Shown in pieces: positions 33,698 through 45,360 of a stretch of DNA of 64,000 bases; the stretch's first letter is position 1; each line of letters opens with the position of its first letter. This DNA comes from Chrysemys picta bellii (Eukaryota; Chordata; Testudines; Emydidae). The notes below the pieces were generated by a model, which saw only the letters and a list, made by a program, of their open reading frames with translations, searched no databases and had not been told where the DNA came from. Made by a program: the position numbers and the translations under genes. Where the stretch lies: contig NC_088791.1 of NCBI RefSeq assembly GCF_011386835.1, positions 125,340,943 to 125,404,942 of the forward strand, in the 5' to 3' direction.

Positions 33698-36082
33698 AAC
33701 TCTTCTTCCTTCCCGCTTCCCAGGGTTGGCACCTTTTATAACCGTCTTCCAAAACTAAAGACCGTACACCTGGGTGTTATGTAAATTGATCTCTCTAAGC
33801 TCCACTAATATCCAGTCCATGTACTGAGTCTTTGGCCTCCTCCTTGGTTGTCTTCCATCCATGATCATTGCAAGGGCCATCCTACCAATATAACTCTTGG
33901 GTCTCTGCTAGACACGTCCATACCAACATAGCCTAGGTTCCCTCAACTTTTCTTCAATTGGGATAACCTCCATTAGGCCCCTTGCAACCTCACTTTGTTT
34001 CCTATCATGGATTGTCGAACCATTTGATCATCTCAACATCTTCATTTCCGTAGTGGAGAACATACTGTTTTCTTTTCTTGTGGTTGACCAAGTCTCTGTT
34101 CCATTCATTAGGATGGATAGAATTACAGTTTTATACTCTCTGCCTTTTAATTTTATTGGCATCTTTTTATCACAGAGAATTGGGGTCAGCTCCTGCCATG
34201 TGCACCAAGGAGCTTTTGTACGATGCTAGGCATCACTCAGGAGGGCACCATTGTCAGCAACCATTGATCCTAGATATTTAAATTCTTTCACTCATCTAAG
34301 ATTTCTGCCTGTAATATCCTTTATGGTGAGTCCTCCCCTCCCTCCATTATCTAAACCTTAGTCTTACCAACATTCATTTTAACTCCTGCCTGCTCAAAAC
34401 CGTGTTGCCACTGTTCAAAGTTGGTTTGCAGACTCACAATCTTCTGCACATATCACTAAGTCATCATCAAACAGCCAACTCCAAGGTGGCTCCTTTTGTG
34501 TAACCTCAATCATCACATCCACGACAATCACAAACCAAAAAGGGCTCAGTGCTGACCCCTGATGCAGGCCAACATCTACTGGAAATTCTCTGCTGTAGCC
34601 CCAAATGGTTTTGATTATGGTAGTGTTTCCATCACATATATCCTAGGTAAGAGAGACATAAACCCCACCAACCTAAATCTCTTGGTACATGATCGGAAGC
34701 ATGTGACGTCATTGAGCAATAATTAGCACACGGTGTAATATCTCCTTTAGGTTTAAAAATGGGCACTACAAAGCTTTTACACCATTCATCCTGCATTCTT
34801 AATAATATCATTGAACAGGCTCATAAAATACTCGAATGCTTAGAGTACCCTTCCTTCTCAATTTATTTCAGCACATCCATTGGTACTTCATCAGGCCCAG
34901 GTGCTTTCTTCCTTTTCATTTTCCTAAGTTCCTCTGCAACCTCTTCCTCCTGTATGAAATCTATCACACCCAGGTTCAGCTTCCATGTTCTTAGTTCCTT
35001 CCTTGGGTTCTCCTCATTCATCACGCCTTCAAAAAGATCACTCCAGACTGTTGGTTTATTTACCATTCATTTGCATTATACCATGTTCATTTCTAATATA
35101 AGCAAACTTGTTAATACCCCTTGATTTAGTGAGTCTGCAGACGGTCTTTTCTCCCTCATATCCACCTAGTTTGTTATATAGCTCATCACAGGCCAATTTT
35201 TTAGTGGTAGAAATACTTTTTTTTGTCCTCTGTATATGCCATCTTATCACTGGCTCACTGGCCTGTCATTTTTTAAAGGTTATCTTTTTCTTGTCAACAT
35301 TCTTTAACTTGAGGATTCTATCACCAAGTCTCCCTTTGTATCCTTTTTGGCACTGATTTCAGCATTCCTATGGCTTCATGTGCTGTTTCCAGCAATGTTA
35401 ACTATAGTTTGTACCAGTTATCCTCCACTCATCCCTGTGTGTAGTCAGGAAGTTTATGCATTACATCTTGTTTAAACATCTTTCCATTCACATCTTTACA
35501 TTTCCACCACTTAGATGTTTCCAGTGCCCAGGGGTTCAGACGTTTGAGGTCTCTGCATTTCTGAAGTCCATAAGAAATAGTCTGTGCTGGCTCACAGTGC
35601 ACCTGCCATTTAACTACAATTGATTATTTGTGACCTATTACTTTGTCTTATTAACAAGAAATCAATTTTGGACTCATTTTCTTCACTGGCATAAGTTATG
35701 AGGTGTCTTTCCCTCTTCTGAAAGTGTGTGTTTGCAAGCACTACATTCAGTGCCAAACTGGTCTGTAGGATCGTATTCAATCAGAGTTTCTGATTCCAAT
35801 ACTGTGCCTTCCATGGACTGTTTCATATTCAGCCTTTGCAGTTCCAATGTGTGCATTTAGATCTTCACCGATAATTATTTTCTTATTAACATAAGAATGG
35901 TCAGACCAATGGTCCATCTAGTATCCTGTCTTCTGACAGTGGCCAGTGCCGGATGCTTCAGAGGGAATGAACAGAATAGAACAATTATCGAGTAATCATA
36001 TCCCATTGAGCAGTATGTTTCCAATAAGGCACAGCAATTAACTGAAAAACTCCTCTTTTACCTTTCAACCCACTCCTTACTG
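33698..36082 (-). mobile_element. Antisense RTE-type LINE, 5'-truncated, inserted in the I/Jockey LINE
   Basis: On the minus strand, endonuclease residues 'GEDLNAHIGTAKA' (35,830-35,870), an RT-proximal linker with 'EEEVAEELRKMKRKKAPGPD' (within 34,863-35,066) and a degraded catalytic motif 'LFDDDLVICAED' (34,448-34,478) appear in that order, as in RTE-clade elements. The insert is bounded by TGTCTGGTCACA at 33,686-33,697 and 36,083-36,094, a 12-bp duplication of the host LINE. A CR1 tail lies inside its right part. Frames are broken throughout. Confidence 0.75.
35886..36010 (-). mobile_element. CR1 LINE tail fragment (antisense)
   Basis: 'aacataagaatggtcagaccaatggtccatctagtatcctgtcttctgacagtggccagtgcc' followed by 'gcttcagagggaatgaacagaatagaac' is an antisense CR1-type 3' end. 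It sits in the endonuclease part of the antisense RTE element, so it is a third layer of nesting, or it was co-inserted. The right limit is approximate. Confidence 0.7.
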
Positions 36083-36094
36083 TGTCTGGTCACA

Positions 36095-37335
36095 TAGTGC
36101 TCCTAGTAATCTTGCTAGGATCATCACTGTGCAGTCATCTGCAGTTCACCTGATAACTGGAGCTATAAGATCCACTCCAATAGCAATCTGTGAACACAAG
36201 TCTGATGTTCAACCTCTTGAGAATCATAGAAGAGAACAGCTAATTCATTTTGGAAATTGTCTTTGTTCCCTACATGAATGTCATCACTGCTCAGTAACTG
36301 GAAAACAAAATCAAGGCTGAAATGATCATCTTATGTTGGAAGGTGTGTAAAGGCTACTGAATAAACTCAAGAACTTGATGATGTTAGGAGGTAGTGTGTC
36401 TCAAGAAGTTTGTATGTCCAATAATTCATCCACATTAACCTATTTGCGTTAGTGTCTCCCCCTTTAGCAACTTTGCTCAAAGGAACACACAGACTTGGCC
36501 ACAGTAAGGAAGATTGTAGAAAAAGCCACCCAAACACAACAGTATCAGTCACAAGGCAAACAGATTCTTGTCTGCACTGATGATGCATTAGACAAATCCT
36601 TCAAGAATGGTGGTCATGGTGTAGTATCTCCATTAGGCCACTGGATGGAGACAAGAAAGAGCACTAGTTCAGAGGATATCAACTCAAACTTTATGGCCAA
36701 ACTGAAAGTGAATCTCACTGCACTGCAAGAAATAAACAGAGCAGGAACAGAAGCAGATATTTGTTGACTCATAGGTGGCGATCCTCAGTTGTTTTTGAAA
36801 AAAACAGAACACTATTAACAATACATAAGGAGGCTCAGAGGATTGGGAAAAGAGGGAATAAATTGACTTTTCAATGGATTCCATCACATGTTGTATACAG
36901 GAGTGAGGTAGCTGATGACCTGGCCAAAATTGGAAGATTGAAACTCAGATTGGAATGACAACAGTTGAAGATACTGATGCCTTATCAGGGGAAATATTAG
37001 CTGAAATAAATAGTCAATAGATGAAAGATCCTCTGATTGATGTCAAAGCATCTTGAAAAATAATATCCACTATTATGAGATTGCACATGGGGCACACTGC
37101 AGGAATGAAAATCAACAGAGATGGGACCAAGATATATTCACTTTGTGAGATGTGTCAGGTTTTAACACCTGCCCATACTTTTGAATGTAATATTGTAAGG
37201 AAAGTAGTTTTTCAATTTGGATGCCTTGGATCAAACCCTTATAAAGAATCCTATACAAGTTGCCAAATTCATTCTCAAACTTCATGATGTGATACGATTA
37301 TCTCAGGACAAGACAACAATCCCCCCATCCCCCCA
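36095..37335 (+). pseudogene. LINE post-RT region, RNase H and Cys/His C-terminus, broken
   Basis: After the insertion the plus strand shows 'HLITGAIRSTPIAICEHKSDVQPLE' (split here by position: 36,147-36,222), then an RNase H: first Asp in 'LVCTDDA' near 36,572, 'GGHGVV' near 36,610, and the last motif 'WIPSHV...EVADDLAK' at 36,877-36,930. The usual second acidic residue is replaced by Lys ('MAKLK' near 36,694) and the third Asp is lost, so it is inactive. A final 'GHTAGMKINRDG...CEMCQ' Cys-rich part follows at 37,086-37,160 and the frame fades near 37,330. Confidence 0.75.
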
Positions 37336-37339
37336 TTCT

Positions 37340-38640
37340 CCATTCTAAGAACACATCAGATTTTTTCTGAAAAGCAGGTCAGATGAAGAGATATCAGAAT
37401 TGGAAATGGGGAAGGAGACAGAAGAAGTATGGACCAGAATCAGTAGGTACACAGGCTTCAGGGTTGGCGCAGAATAGAAGAAAGAAAGGGAGGTTTCAGA
37501 AGCTCGGAGAGAGTAGCGTGAGAAGGAAAAAAGGGAATTTGCAGAGGTATAGAGAGAATGAAGCAGTGAGGAAGAAAAATGTCTGGGGTGTTGTTCAGGA
37601 AAAAATGTCAGGACCAAAGTGGCAAGAGGAGAGGAGAAGTTTAAAGCCAGGGACTGAAAGAATCTGCACAAAGAGTGGGAAGATTTAGGGATCTACTGGA
37701 ACCAGAATCACAGAGGGAGACTGTGAACTCTTTGGGGAAAAGAGCATACAGCATGTAGCACAGTGAGGCCCGGATCACTGCTTCATGTCCCCAGATGCCA
37801 CTCGACCACAAATAAAGAATAAATCACAGAAACTGAAAAATAACAGAGATGGATTTGCAGGGGGAGAGAGTGAAATAGAGACTGGAATTGGCCAGGGAGA
37901 GAGGTAGTAGCAGATTCAGGCAGATATTTAGACTAGAGCTGTGGGAACAATTTATTCAATTTATTCAATATAACCTTTTTTTCTACTGGTGAATTAGCCA
38001 TGATGAGATTTGGATTATTCAAAATTATTAAAGGGTTATTAATAAAGGGTTTATTACTCACCAGCCACTCATGGTGACTATTGATATCACTACTTGCTAT
38101 TTATGCAGCCTGATAAACTGCTTGTGGTGACCGTTACTAGGGGTATGTGGTATTGATGCAGTAATTTTGGCTACTCAAGTCACATGACCATGTTTTTGTC
38201 CCCTATGCCACAGAGCTTTCAAGATGGCCATGCAAACACATCCTGAGTTCTCATGCAAGCACAAATTCATGACACTCTCTTGATGTAAATGTAAATAAAA
38301 AGGAGTCACAAACACTGTCAGAACCAATTCATATTTTTAAGACGAATGATCACAAATACTTCCCACCTCTCCACCCAAAATACTTGTCCAACTTTAGTAA
38401 GGACCAGAATCGGGTAGGAAAAGCATTGCAGAGCATTAAACAAGATCATATAATATCCTTTCAATTTCTCATCCCCAGTTTTAAACCAATCCAATTTTTG
38501 CAGCCTCTTTACAAACATATTTTCAGACTACTACTGTAGACATTCACAAGAATAATGTTTAATCAGTTATTGTTACTGCTTTAATTATAATAGCAATATT
38601 CTCCTAAATGAGTTGTGTATATCAGGCACTATCTATATCT
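37340..38640. other. Non-coding stretch
   Basis: A purine-rich part (37,380-37,690) gives Arg/Lys/Glu-rich pseudo-frames. The rest is AT-rich unique DNA. An antisense 66-codon frame at 38,318-38,518 is not recognisable. Confidence 0.35.
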
Positions 38641-39115
38641 CTTTCATAAGATTTCTACCTCCTGTTTATCTGCAATACTTTTAAGAATCTCGTAAACACA
38701 ATTTCTACTGATTCTGTCCTCCTCTGCTAAGGAAACATTTTGCTGTATTTCTACTGCATTCAAAGCCAGCATGACCCTCTTCAGAGCATTTATTTGCCTG
38801 TCCACCAGCCCAGTCAGAGAAGCGAGCAGGAACATGCAGTGCTCTGGGAATAGTGTTTATGTGTTAACTTCTGCGGCGGAACAATAGGAGATGTCACACA
38901 TTATTTCGTGGTCATTCTGCGTTGCTGAAACTTGCCCAGAGTATGAGCAGATTTGGTGGAGCTGCTGTAGCCTATCATAATTTGCATCAGCCAATGGGGA
39001 TTTAGGAAGATTTTTTATGAGTACATTCAAATAGTGAGCAAGATGTGCTACATGGTTACCGACACTCTTTACAGTATTGGCTCAGTTATCAGAAACCATA
39101 TCCAACTGCCATAGT
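38640..39115 (-). pseudogene. Unidentified coding-like remnant
   Basis: Reading antisense from about 39,115 to 38,645, one frame stays open except for a TAA near 38,860 and gives a protein-like composition: 'SVGNHVAHLAHYLNVLIKN', then 'LPKSPLADANYDRLQQLHQ', then after the stop a 63-residue piece (38,644-38,835) with 'LVDRQINALKRVMLALNAV'. The 'AHLAHYLNVLIKN' piece faintly resembles the Cys/Ala-His-x-Leu-Asn motif of hAT transposases, but other landmarks are missing. I do not recognise the family. It could be a decayed transposase, a processed pseudogene or chance. Confidence 0.3.
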
Positions 39116-39279
39116 CCTTGGAGCATGTGCATTTACTTACAGCCTTATTTAGGCAAAAGTCCCACTAAAGTCAATGGGAATTTGCCTGAGTTCAGACTTC
39201 ATGATCAAGCCCTTAGATCTGAAGACAGATCCTGTTGAAAACCCCTTGCTTATGTGAGTTTCCCATTGAAATTAATGAA

Positions 39280-39390
39280 GTGCATTGTTCAAGGTCACAC
39301 AGGAAGTCTGGGGCAGAGCCAGGAAATTAACCCAAACCACAGAGTCATAGTCCAATTCTTTAACTAAAAGACCATTCCCTTCTGCCTCCT
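39280..39390 (-). repeat. MIR-type SINE fragment (antisense)
   Basis: 'gttcaaggtcacacaggaagtctggggcagagccaggaaattaacccaaaccacagagtcatagtccaattctttaacta' is the reverse complement of the MIR core and head, lacking the tail. Confidence 0.65.
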
Positions 39391-39554
39391 TGTTACAAAG
39401 TTCAGAAATACTTAGAAAACACCACTATGCTGAGAAGTAGTGAAAAAATGATAGCCATTGGAAAAATAACCCCCAGGAAATCTGTTGTTCAGGAATTTGT
39501 CCATACACCACTACTGAGATGTAAAGTTCTGCTCTTGGACAATAACACTTACCT

Positions 39555-39809
39555 GGATAGGTCTAAACTACCCGGTAGTTCGGCGGCAAGCAAATCGAAC
39601 TTCTGGGTTTGACTTATCGTGTCTTGTCTGGACAAGATAAGTCGAACCCGGAAGTGCTCGCCGTCGACTGCGGTACTCCAGCTTGGCGAGAGGAGTACCG
39701 CGAAGTCGACGGGAGAGCCTGCCTGCCGCGTCTGGACCGAGGTAGGTTCGAACTAAGGTACTTAGTTGCGTACCTTAGTTCGGATTGGGGGGTTAGTGTA
39801 GACCTGCCC
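39555..39809 (-). mobile_element. Hairpin-bearing MITE (family copy 1)
   Basis: Ends 'ggataggtctaaactac' and the reverse complement of 'tagtgtagacctgccc' are inverted. CCT flanks both sides (39,552-39,554 and 39,810-39,812), a possible 3-bp duplication as in Harbinger-like elements. The interior holds an imperfect hairpin around 'gacttatcgtgtcttgtctggacaagataagtc' (39,610-39,642) and further stems. It is the reverse-oriented relative of the element at 52,539 and shares the same hairpin idea with 44,121. Confidence 0.75.
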
Positions 39810-39812
39810 CCT

Positions 39813-42020
39813 GTCTCATTATGAGGTATTATTAAAGGGAGACACTCAGATTAAAAATAAATAAATAAATACAATAAATACAATAATGACAGATTGTCAG
39901 GAGTGCAGAACCTCTGCTTACTGCACCTCAGAGTGGTGAGAAATAAAGGTGGTGTTGCATTACCTTTACACCTCCCCTGATACATAGTTTAGAGCAGCCT
40001 AGGGACTGCTCTAAACTATATGCAGCTGCCTAGTTCTAACAATGTCCCAAGGTGCTCTCTACCAGCCAGGGATCCTGTAGTGTACTATGCTCTGGTCATG
40101 CCCAAGTCCCCTTTTCACCTTCAGCACATCCCCTAATTTGGGGGTAGCCAGGGGCAGGTGATGCTCCTTTGCAACGGGAATCCAGGTAGTCGTTTAAACC
40201 AGCTTTCCACATATTTTTATGTTGCCAGACTAGCACAAGGGAAAATGGGGAAAGGGTCAGGATCTGGCCCCATGTATTTATAAAATAAATGAGTTTCCTT
40301 ACCCAGGTAGCAAACACCACCTTAGTTCATTAAACCAGAACACATTTTAGAAATCTAATTTACTTTTCCCTGTATATGTTCTTTGATTACCGTGTGTGCT
40401 TCTTTCCATTTGGAATGAAAATAGAATACTTAGTTTCCAGTCACTTTCAATTTCAGGTTCTCCTGAACTTGCATACCTATGCAATGCTTGACTTGCAAAT
40501 ACTGCAGGGAAATGTTTGTTAAAATATCTGTTTCCACTGGATTTTTTTTTTAAATCAGAAATATTTCTGTTGGTTTTAGATAATGTGAAAGCTTATTTTT
40601 ATAAAACCTTAATTTGGGGCTAGATTTGATGGGACATTGCTCCTTTAATATTTGTAAAGTGCTTTGAGATCCTCAGATGAAAGGCACTATGTAAATGCAG
40701 AAGATTGTTATTAATTTATAATATTCCTCACTTTACTTTTAAGATCATACATATTTGATATAGTTAGAGTGGGAAAATGTCTGTAATGGAATGCAATAAC
40801 ATTACTTCGCACACTTGTGCACGCCATGAAAGCCTTATTTTTCTTCAGTGAAAAATATTGTCTTTCAATTCTGCTAATAGGCTCATTTTCCAGCTCCCCT
40901 AATACGCTGCTTTAGTTATTTAGCCTCTTGTGTGCATGTGTGTGCGTGCACATGCATGTGGCATAGGAACAGATACAGTAAATTTACTTTCTCTGTAAAG
41001 TGCCTTCTTAAAGATTGAGTCCTTTGTTATCAGAGGTTGACAGTTTGATTTCTTTATAATAATAAAGAATATAAATGACCTTTGTATAGTGAATTTCATC
41101 TAAAGACTTCAAAGTATTTACATTCATTAGATGCTACCCTACACTTCTGAGGTACTATTCATTGTTGAATTTTACAGAAGGACATTATTGGTTTTATCAC
41201 CATAGTATGGATGGCAGGAGCTGGAAACCCCAATCAAGATCAGGGACCCAGAGTGCTACACACAGTGTAAACAAAAGGCAATCCCACCCCAAAGAATTTA
41301 TGAACTAATTTAAGACAAAATGCAATGAGCAGGTGCAGTAAACATTAGGAAGGAATGGGGAAGGAGGATGAAGGAAACAATAATAAAAATGTGAATATAC
41401 AAAAGTTAATATGTGATTAACTAGGTAGTTTTAGAGTGATTCTATTAAACAAATTCTAAAATAAAAAACAAATAAAATAACCCACCAGCAATCTGCCTGG
41501 TCTAAGCGTAAACTTAGGCAAAGTGACTTATTGTAAACTACACAGCAAATCAATGGTAGAACTGGAGAAAGAACCCAATCATAAGCAGAGCTGGTCAAAA
41601 ATGTTCAAATTTCTGATTTGTTTGGCTTTTTTGACCACCTTATAGGAGTGATTGAAATGTTTTGACTGTTCCTGCATTTTCCAAACAGCTGTAGTTCTAA
41701 ACTAACTGTTACCCACCATCTTACCATATCTTCAGTTATGAGACAAGGCTGGGGGAATCAGAGAGAAGATAAAGTACATCCCCATTAGCCAGGACAGCGG
41801 TAACTTTTTTGAAAACGAGTAAAGGCCAGATTCTGCCCTCATTACTCCTGTGCCCCCCCACTGAAGTTGCTGAAGTCTATGGCGTTACTGAGGTCTGAAT
41901 GAGGGCAGAATGCAGGGCTGTGATCATAATTGCACATGAAAATTACAGAAGTCGTCCCACCAGGATCAGCTTTCCACTCAATGCTGTGAACAGCACCTCA
42001 ACACAGCCAAGGGCGTGTCT
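39813..42020. other. Non-coding stretch with old SINE pieces
   Basis: Contains an AAAT-rich run (39,855-39,885), a 29-bp dyad at 39,988-40,016 matching 11,586-11,613, a SINE-like tail 'gtaaagtgctttgagatcctcagatgaaaggcactatgtaaatgc' (40,655-40,700), an L2/CR1-like antisense tail (41,225-41,345) and an antisense MIR piece (41,500-41,580). Another 'gccagattctgccctcatta...gagggcagaat' dyad is at 41,824-41,915. No gene. Confidence 0.5.
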
Positions 42021-42024
42021 ATCA

Positions 42025-42274
42025 CAGGGTGTGACTGGAATTCATTTAGATGTACCCAAGCTGGCTATAATCTAGCTAGGGTCCCAGAGCATGGAAGCCA
42101 TGGCAGTGCAGGCTTCAGCACGGGCTATACAAGCCCTCCTGGAACCATGGGTAATTACTCTGGTGGCTGGCTTGTGCTGAAGCCCATGTCACCATGGCTT
42201 CACTGCTCCAGGACCTGAGCTAGCTAGATTAAATCTAGCTTGGGTGTGTCTACACACATTCTTATCACACCCCA
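42025..42274. mobile_element. Palindromic MITE
   Basis: The two halves are inverted copies: 'agggtgtgactggaattcatttagatgtacccaagctggctataatctagctagg' on the left, and the reverse complement of 'gagctagctagattaaatctagcttgggtgtgtctacacacattcttatcacacccc' on the right. The centre also folds ('gcttcagcacgggc...gcttgtgctgaagc'). No target duplication is clear. No coding capacity. Confidence 0.65.
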
Positions 42275-42502
42275 TGATTGCTGTATAGTCATACCCCTAG
42301 ATTCACACCTCAGTGTAACTATTTCTTCTGGAGTCTGAATATGCTATGGAGCACATTGTAGGGAAATGCATCTTGAGGTGTCACAAGAGGTTAGTGATGC
42401 ACTTCAGTCATTAGGGTCTGATTCTGATCTCATGCTGGTTAAGGCACTGAAGTTACACCTGGGGTAAGCAAGATTTATATCTTGCCCTTAGTCATTCTGC
42501 TG

Positions 42503-43261
42503 AGGGCTTGGCTACACTTGCGAGTTACCACGCAATAAAGAAGCTCCGGACGCACTAGCTCACTACCCATCCACTCTGGCAAGGCACATAGAGCGCTCTG
42601 ACTCCGCGGCTACAGCGCTGCTGGTACTCCACCTTGGTGAATGGAATAACGTTTGCTGTGCCCCCGCTGGAGCGCCGTGGTGCCAGTGTGAACGAGGTGT
42701 TGCATTACTGCGCTCTGATCAGCCTTCGGAAACAACCCATAATCCCCTTATGTCAAGTGGCCACTCTTCTCATTATTTTGAACTTGCTGTAGGAATGCGG
42801 ATATGCCGTTTGAAAGCTCCGTTTCTGACAGCCGGTTGCTTATCTGCTCTGAGACAAAGCAACCGTTAGTGTGGAATGCTGTGTGTGTGAGAGAGAGAGG
42901 TGGGGGGAGGGGGATGGGAAGGGAGCCCTATTGCTGTCTGAATTTACAAGACATCATGCTGACATGCTCTCAGCCCCCCCCCAAAACCCCACTCTCTTTC
43001 CCCCACATACACACAACACACTCCCTGTCACACTCCACCCCACCCCCACCTCCATTTGAAAAGCACATTGCAGTCACTTGCATGTTGGGATAGCTGCCCA
43101 TAATGCACCGCACCCAATGCCGCTGCAAGCACCGCACATATGGCCATGCCAGTGCGCTTGCAGCTGTCAGTGTGGACAGACTGCAGCGCTTTCCTTACTG
43201 GGCTCTCCGAAGGCTGGTTTAACTCAAAGCGCTCTACATCTGCAAGTGTAGCCGTGCCCTT
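42503..43261. mobile_element. Harbinger-like MITE, about 760 bp
   Basis: Left end 'agggcttggctacacttgcgagtt' pairs with the reverse complement of the right end 'ctgcaagtgtagccgtgccct'. The interior has 'gcgctc' modules ('agcgctctgactccgcggctacagcgctgctggtactccacc' on the left, 'cagcgctttcc...aagcgctctacatc' on the right) forming the subterminal inversion. It contains a GA/C-rich stretch (42,888-43,050). The TIR type resembles the gctacact/gtctacact ends of the other Harbinger-like elements here. No transposase. Confidence 0.7.
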
Positions 43262-43262
43262 A

Positions 43263-44120
43263 GATTACTAATTATAGTGGTAGTTTCTGTGACAGACACA
43301 CTGAGAAATGGACTTAAACCACCAACTCATTTCATATTGACTGCCAAACTAGAGATGTACCAACACCTCAGAAGTGGAAGTATGCTGGAACAATGTTTAT
43401 AGTGAGGGTGCTGATGATGGAAACCATGTATTTGGGGTGTTATTACTACTTCAAGCCAGTGGATGTGGCAGCACGCCCACCATCCCTAGTTCCAGTACCA
43501 CTGCTCCTGAGCCATCCAGTCCCCTCAGCTTCAGGAGGTGTTTTTCCTCTCACTTATCCCAGTGTAGCCCCACTGCTTTCAATGGAGTTAATTGTGATTT
43601 ACACTGGCATAAGTGAGATAAAAATTAGGCCCACTGTCTTGACTTCTGTCACCACATGATGGCTCTATTCTTTTGGCAACTGAATTCTCTCCTATCTTAT
43701 AAATGGCTATGCAAATTGTACCTGTAGTATAATTGATATAAAATCCTATCAAATCAGGGTACTGGTGTTTTACACCCACTCCACACAGTACAAGGCGAAA
43801 GGGAGTGGAGAATCTAAGCTTAAATATTTTTGAATGATGTCCTAGGGCCAACTCCTTAGGTAGTGTAAACCAGTGTTGTTCTGTTGACTTCAGTGGAGCT
43901 AAACTGATTTATACCACCTGAGGATCCGGTCTTTTGTTTTGGGGGAAATACTATATACCTCAAATCCTTGCTTAAAAAATTGCCCCTGCTTCCACTGAAG
44001 TCAATGAGAAAATTGCCATTGATGTCAATGGGAGCAGGATAAGGCCCTAGGGATCTGAGTTTCAGAGGTTCTGAGTGAAGGATGCTTTGAAAATTAGGTC
44101 CTAAGTACCTAGGTCACTAT
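43263..44120. repeat. Cluster of short palindromic 'TTGACTTCAATGG' modules
   Basis: Three adjacent dyads: 43,550-43,640 ('cttatcccagtgtagccccactgctttcaatggagtt...acactggcataag'), 43,848-43,932 ('gtgtaaaccagtg...ttgacttcagtggagctaaactgatttatac') and 43,985-44,050 ('cctgcttccactgaagtcaatgag...ttgatgtcaatgggagcagg'). Each folds on a core of Ser/Thr-free repeat DNA with the same heptamer TCAATGG. They look like an old family of small inverted-repeat elements. No gene. Confidence 0.5.
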
Positions 44121-44408
44121 GGGCAGGTCTTCACTACGGGGGGGGAGGGGTCGATTTAAGATACGCAAATTCAGCTATGCGAATAGGTAGCTGAATTTGA
44201 CGTATCGCAGCCGACTTACCCCGCTGTAGGGACGGCGGCAAAATCGACCTCTGCGGCTTCCCGTCGACGGCGCTTACTCCCACCTCCGCTGGTGGAGTAA
44301 GAGCATCGATTCGGGGATCGATTGTCGCATCCCGACGAGACGCGATAAATCGATCCCCGAGAGGTCGATTTCTACCCGCCGATTCAGGCGGGTAGTGTAG
44401 ACCTAGCC
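44121..44408. mobile_element. Hairpin-bearing MITE (family copy 2)
   Basis: Inverted ends 'gggcaggtcttcactac' and the reverse complement of 'gtagtgtagacctagcc', flanked by TAT on both sides (44,118-44,120 and 44,409-44,411), a 3-bp duplication. The interior has the 'ggggatcgattgtcgc...gcgataaatcgatcccc' hairpin (44,314-44,360) and a smaller 'aaattcagctatgcgaataggtagctgaattt' hairpin. Related to 39,555 and 52,539. Confidence 0.8.
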
Positions 44409-44411
44409 TAT

Positions 44412-45360
44412 TGTCTTGCATCTTGTATAATCATTTGCTCCCATGCAAAGTGGATCTACAAAGCAGAATGGTAGCATTTCACACCCACTTTGAAAAAAGT
44501 GAAAACGCTACACACAGTGCAGGGCAAGGGTGAATGAGGCCCTAAAAGTTTTAAGAGCAATATTAACAGACACTTAATACTGCTGTCAGTTGAGCTCACG
44601 CATGGCCTCTTTTTAAAGAACACAGCATTGTAGAATGTTTGCATGATAAGATGTTTCATTATTTAGACAGCATGCTATTATGGTCGAAAGCAGCAAAATA
44701 GTAAATGACTGCGTTATGTTAGCTGTTCTTTGACAATAGCTCACCCAATAAGCAAGATAAGGAATAAGGCTATAGAGATAAAGTGAAAAGAATATGCTGC
44801 TTGCCACAAATTCAAAATACTGAATGTGTCGTGATAAATGATAATTAAATCTGCTTGGGCATATTTAAACCATATGGTGTGACAGTACATAGATCATGAA
44901 GCAAAAGGAAACTCCAAGCCTTCTATTTCCTGAGAATTGTTATTTTCCCAGCAGGGTACACCATCCTCCTCCTATCTTACTGCATTTGTAAATTAGAACC
45001 AATATTTTTAAATGCTCTTTTCATACTAAATAATGATGGATGCTTTAATTTTGGGAAAAGTTGCTGTAGTAGATTATATAATGGTATTACTAGTATTTTT
45101 TCTCTCTCCTAAACTATGTCCCCCTTTCTTTCTCAAGATGGGTCTGCTGATTGCATTTCTACAGCTACCAGTCCACCGTAAGCTTTTACTATTTATTAGA
45201 AAATACATTCTTAAGGTTTGTATTACTCCAATTTTTATGGCTACACACAAAAATGGAAAGCTATTATGGAGCAATATCAACTGAAACATTATTTTAAGTT
45301 GCAAACACGCTTACAATTTTTGCTCTGTAACCATCATGGAAACCTGTGGGATGAAGATGA
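44412..45360. other. Non-coding stretch
   Basis: AT-rich unique-looking DNA; no repeat or gene recognised. Confidence 0.4.

Larger units (their letters stand above)
30890..37335 (+). mobile_element. Decayed I/Jockey-group LINE with RNase H
   Basis: Three retrotransposon domains follow each other on the plus strand in broken frames: an apurinic-type endonuclease (about 30,920-31,520), a reverse transcriptase (about 32,560-33,697) and, after an insertion, the post-RT region, RNase H and a Cys/His C-terminus (36,095-37,335). An RNase H downstream of RT plus an APE-type endonuclease is the layout of the I and related groups, not of CR1, L2 or RTE. It is interrupted by a hAT MITE (32,087-32,208), a dispersed repeat (32,325-32,548) and an antisense RTE LINE (33,698-36,082). 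Many stops and frameshifts show a long-inactive copy. The exact clade is not settled from reading alone. Confidence 0.75.
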
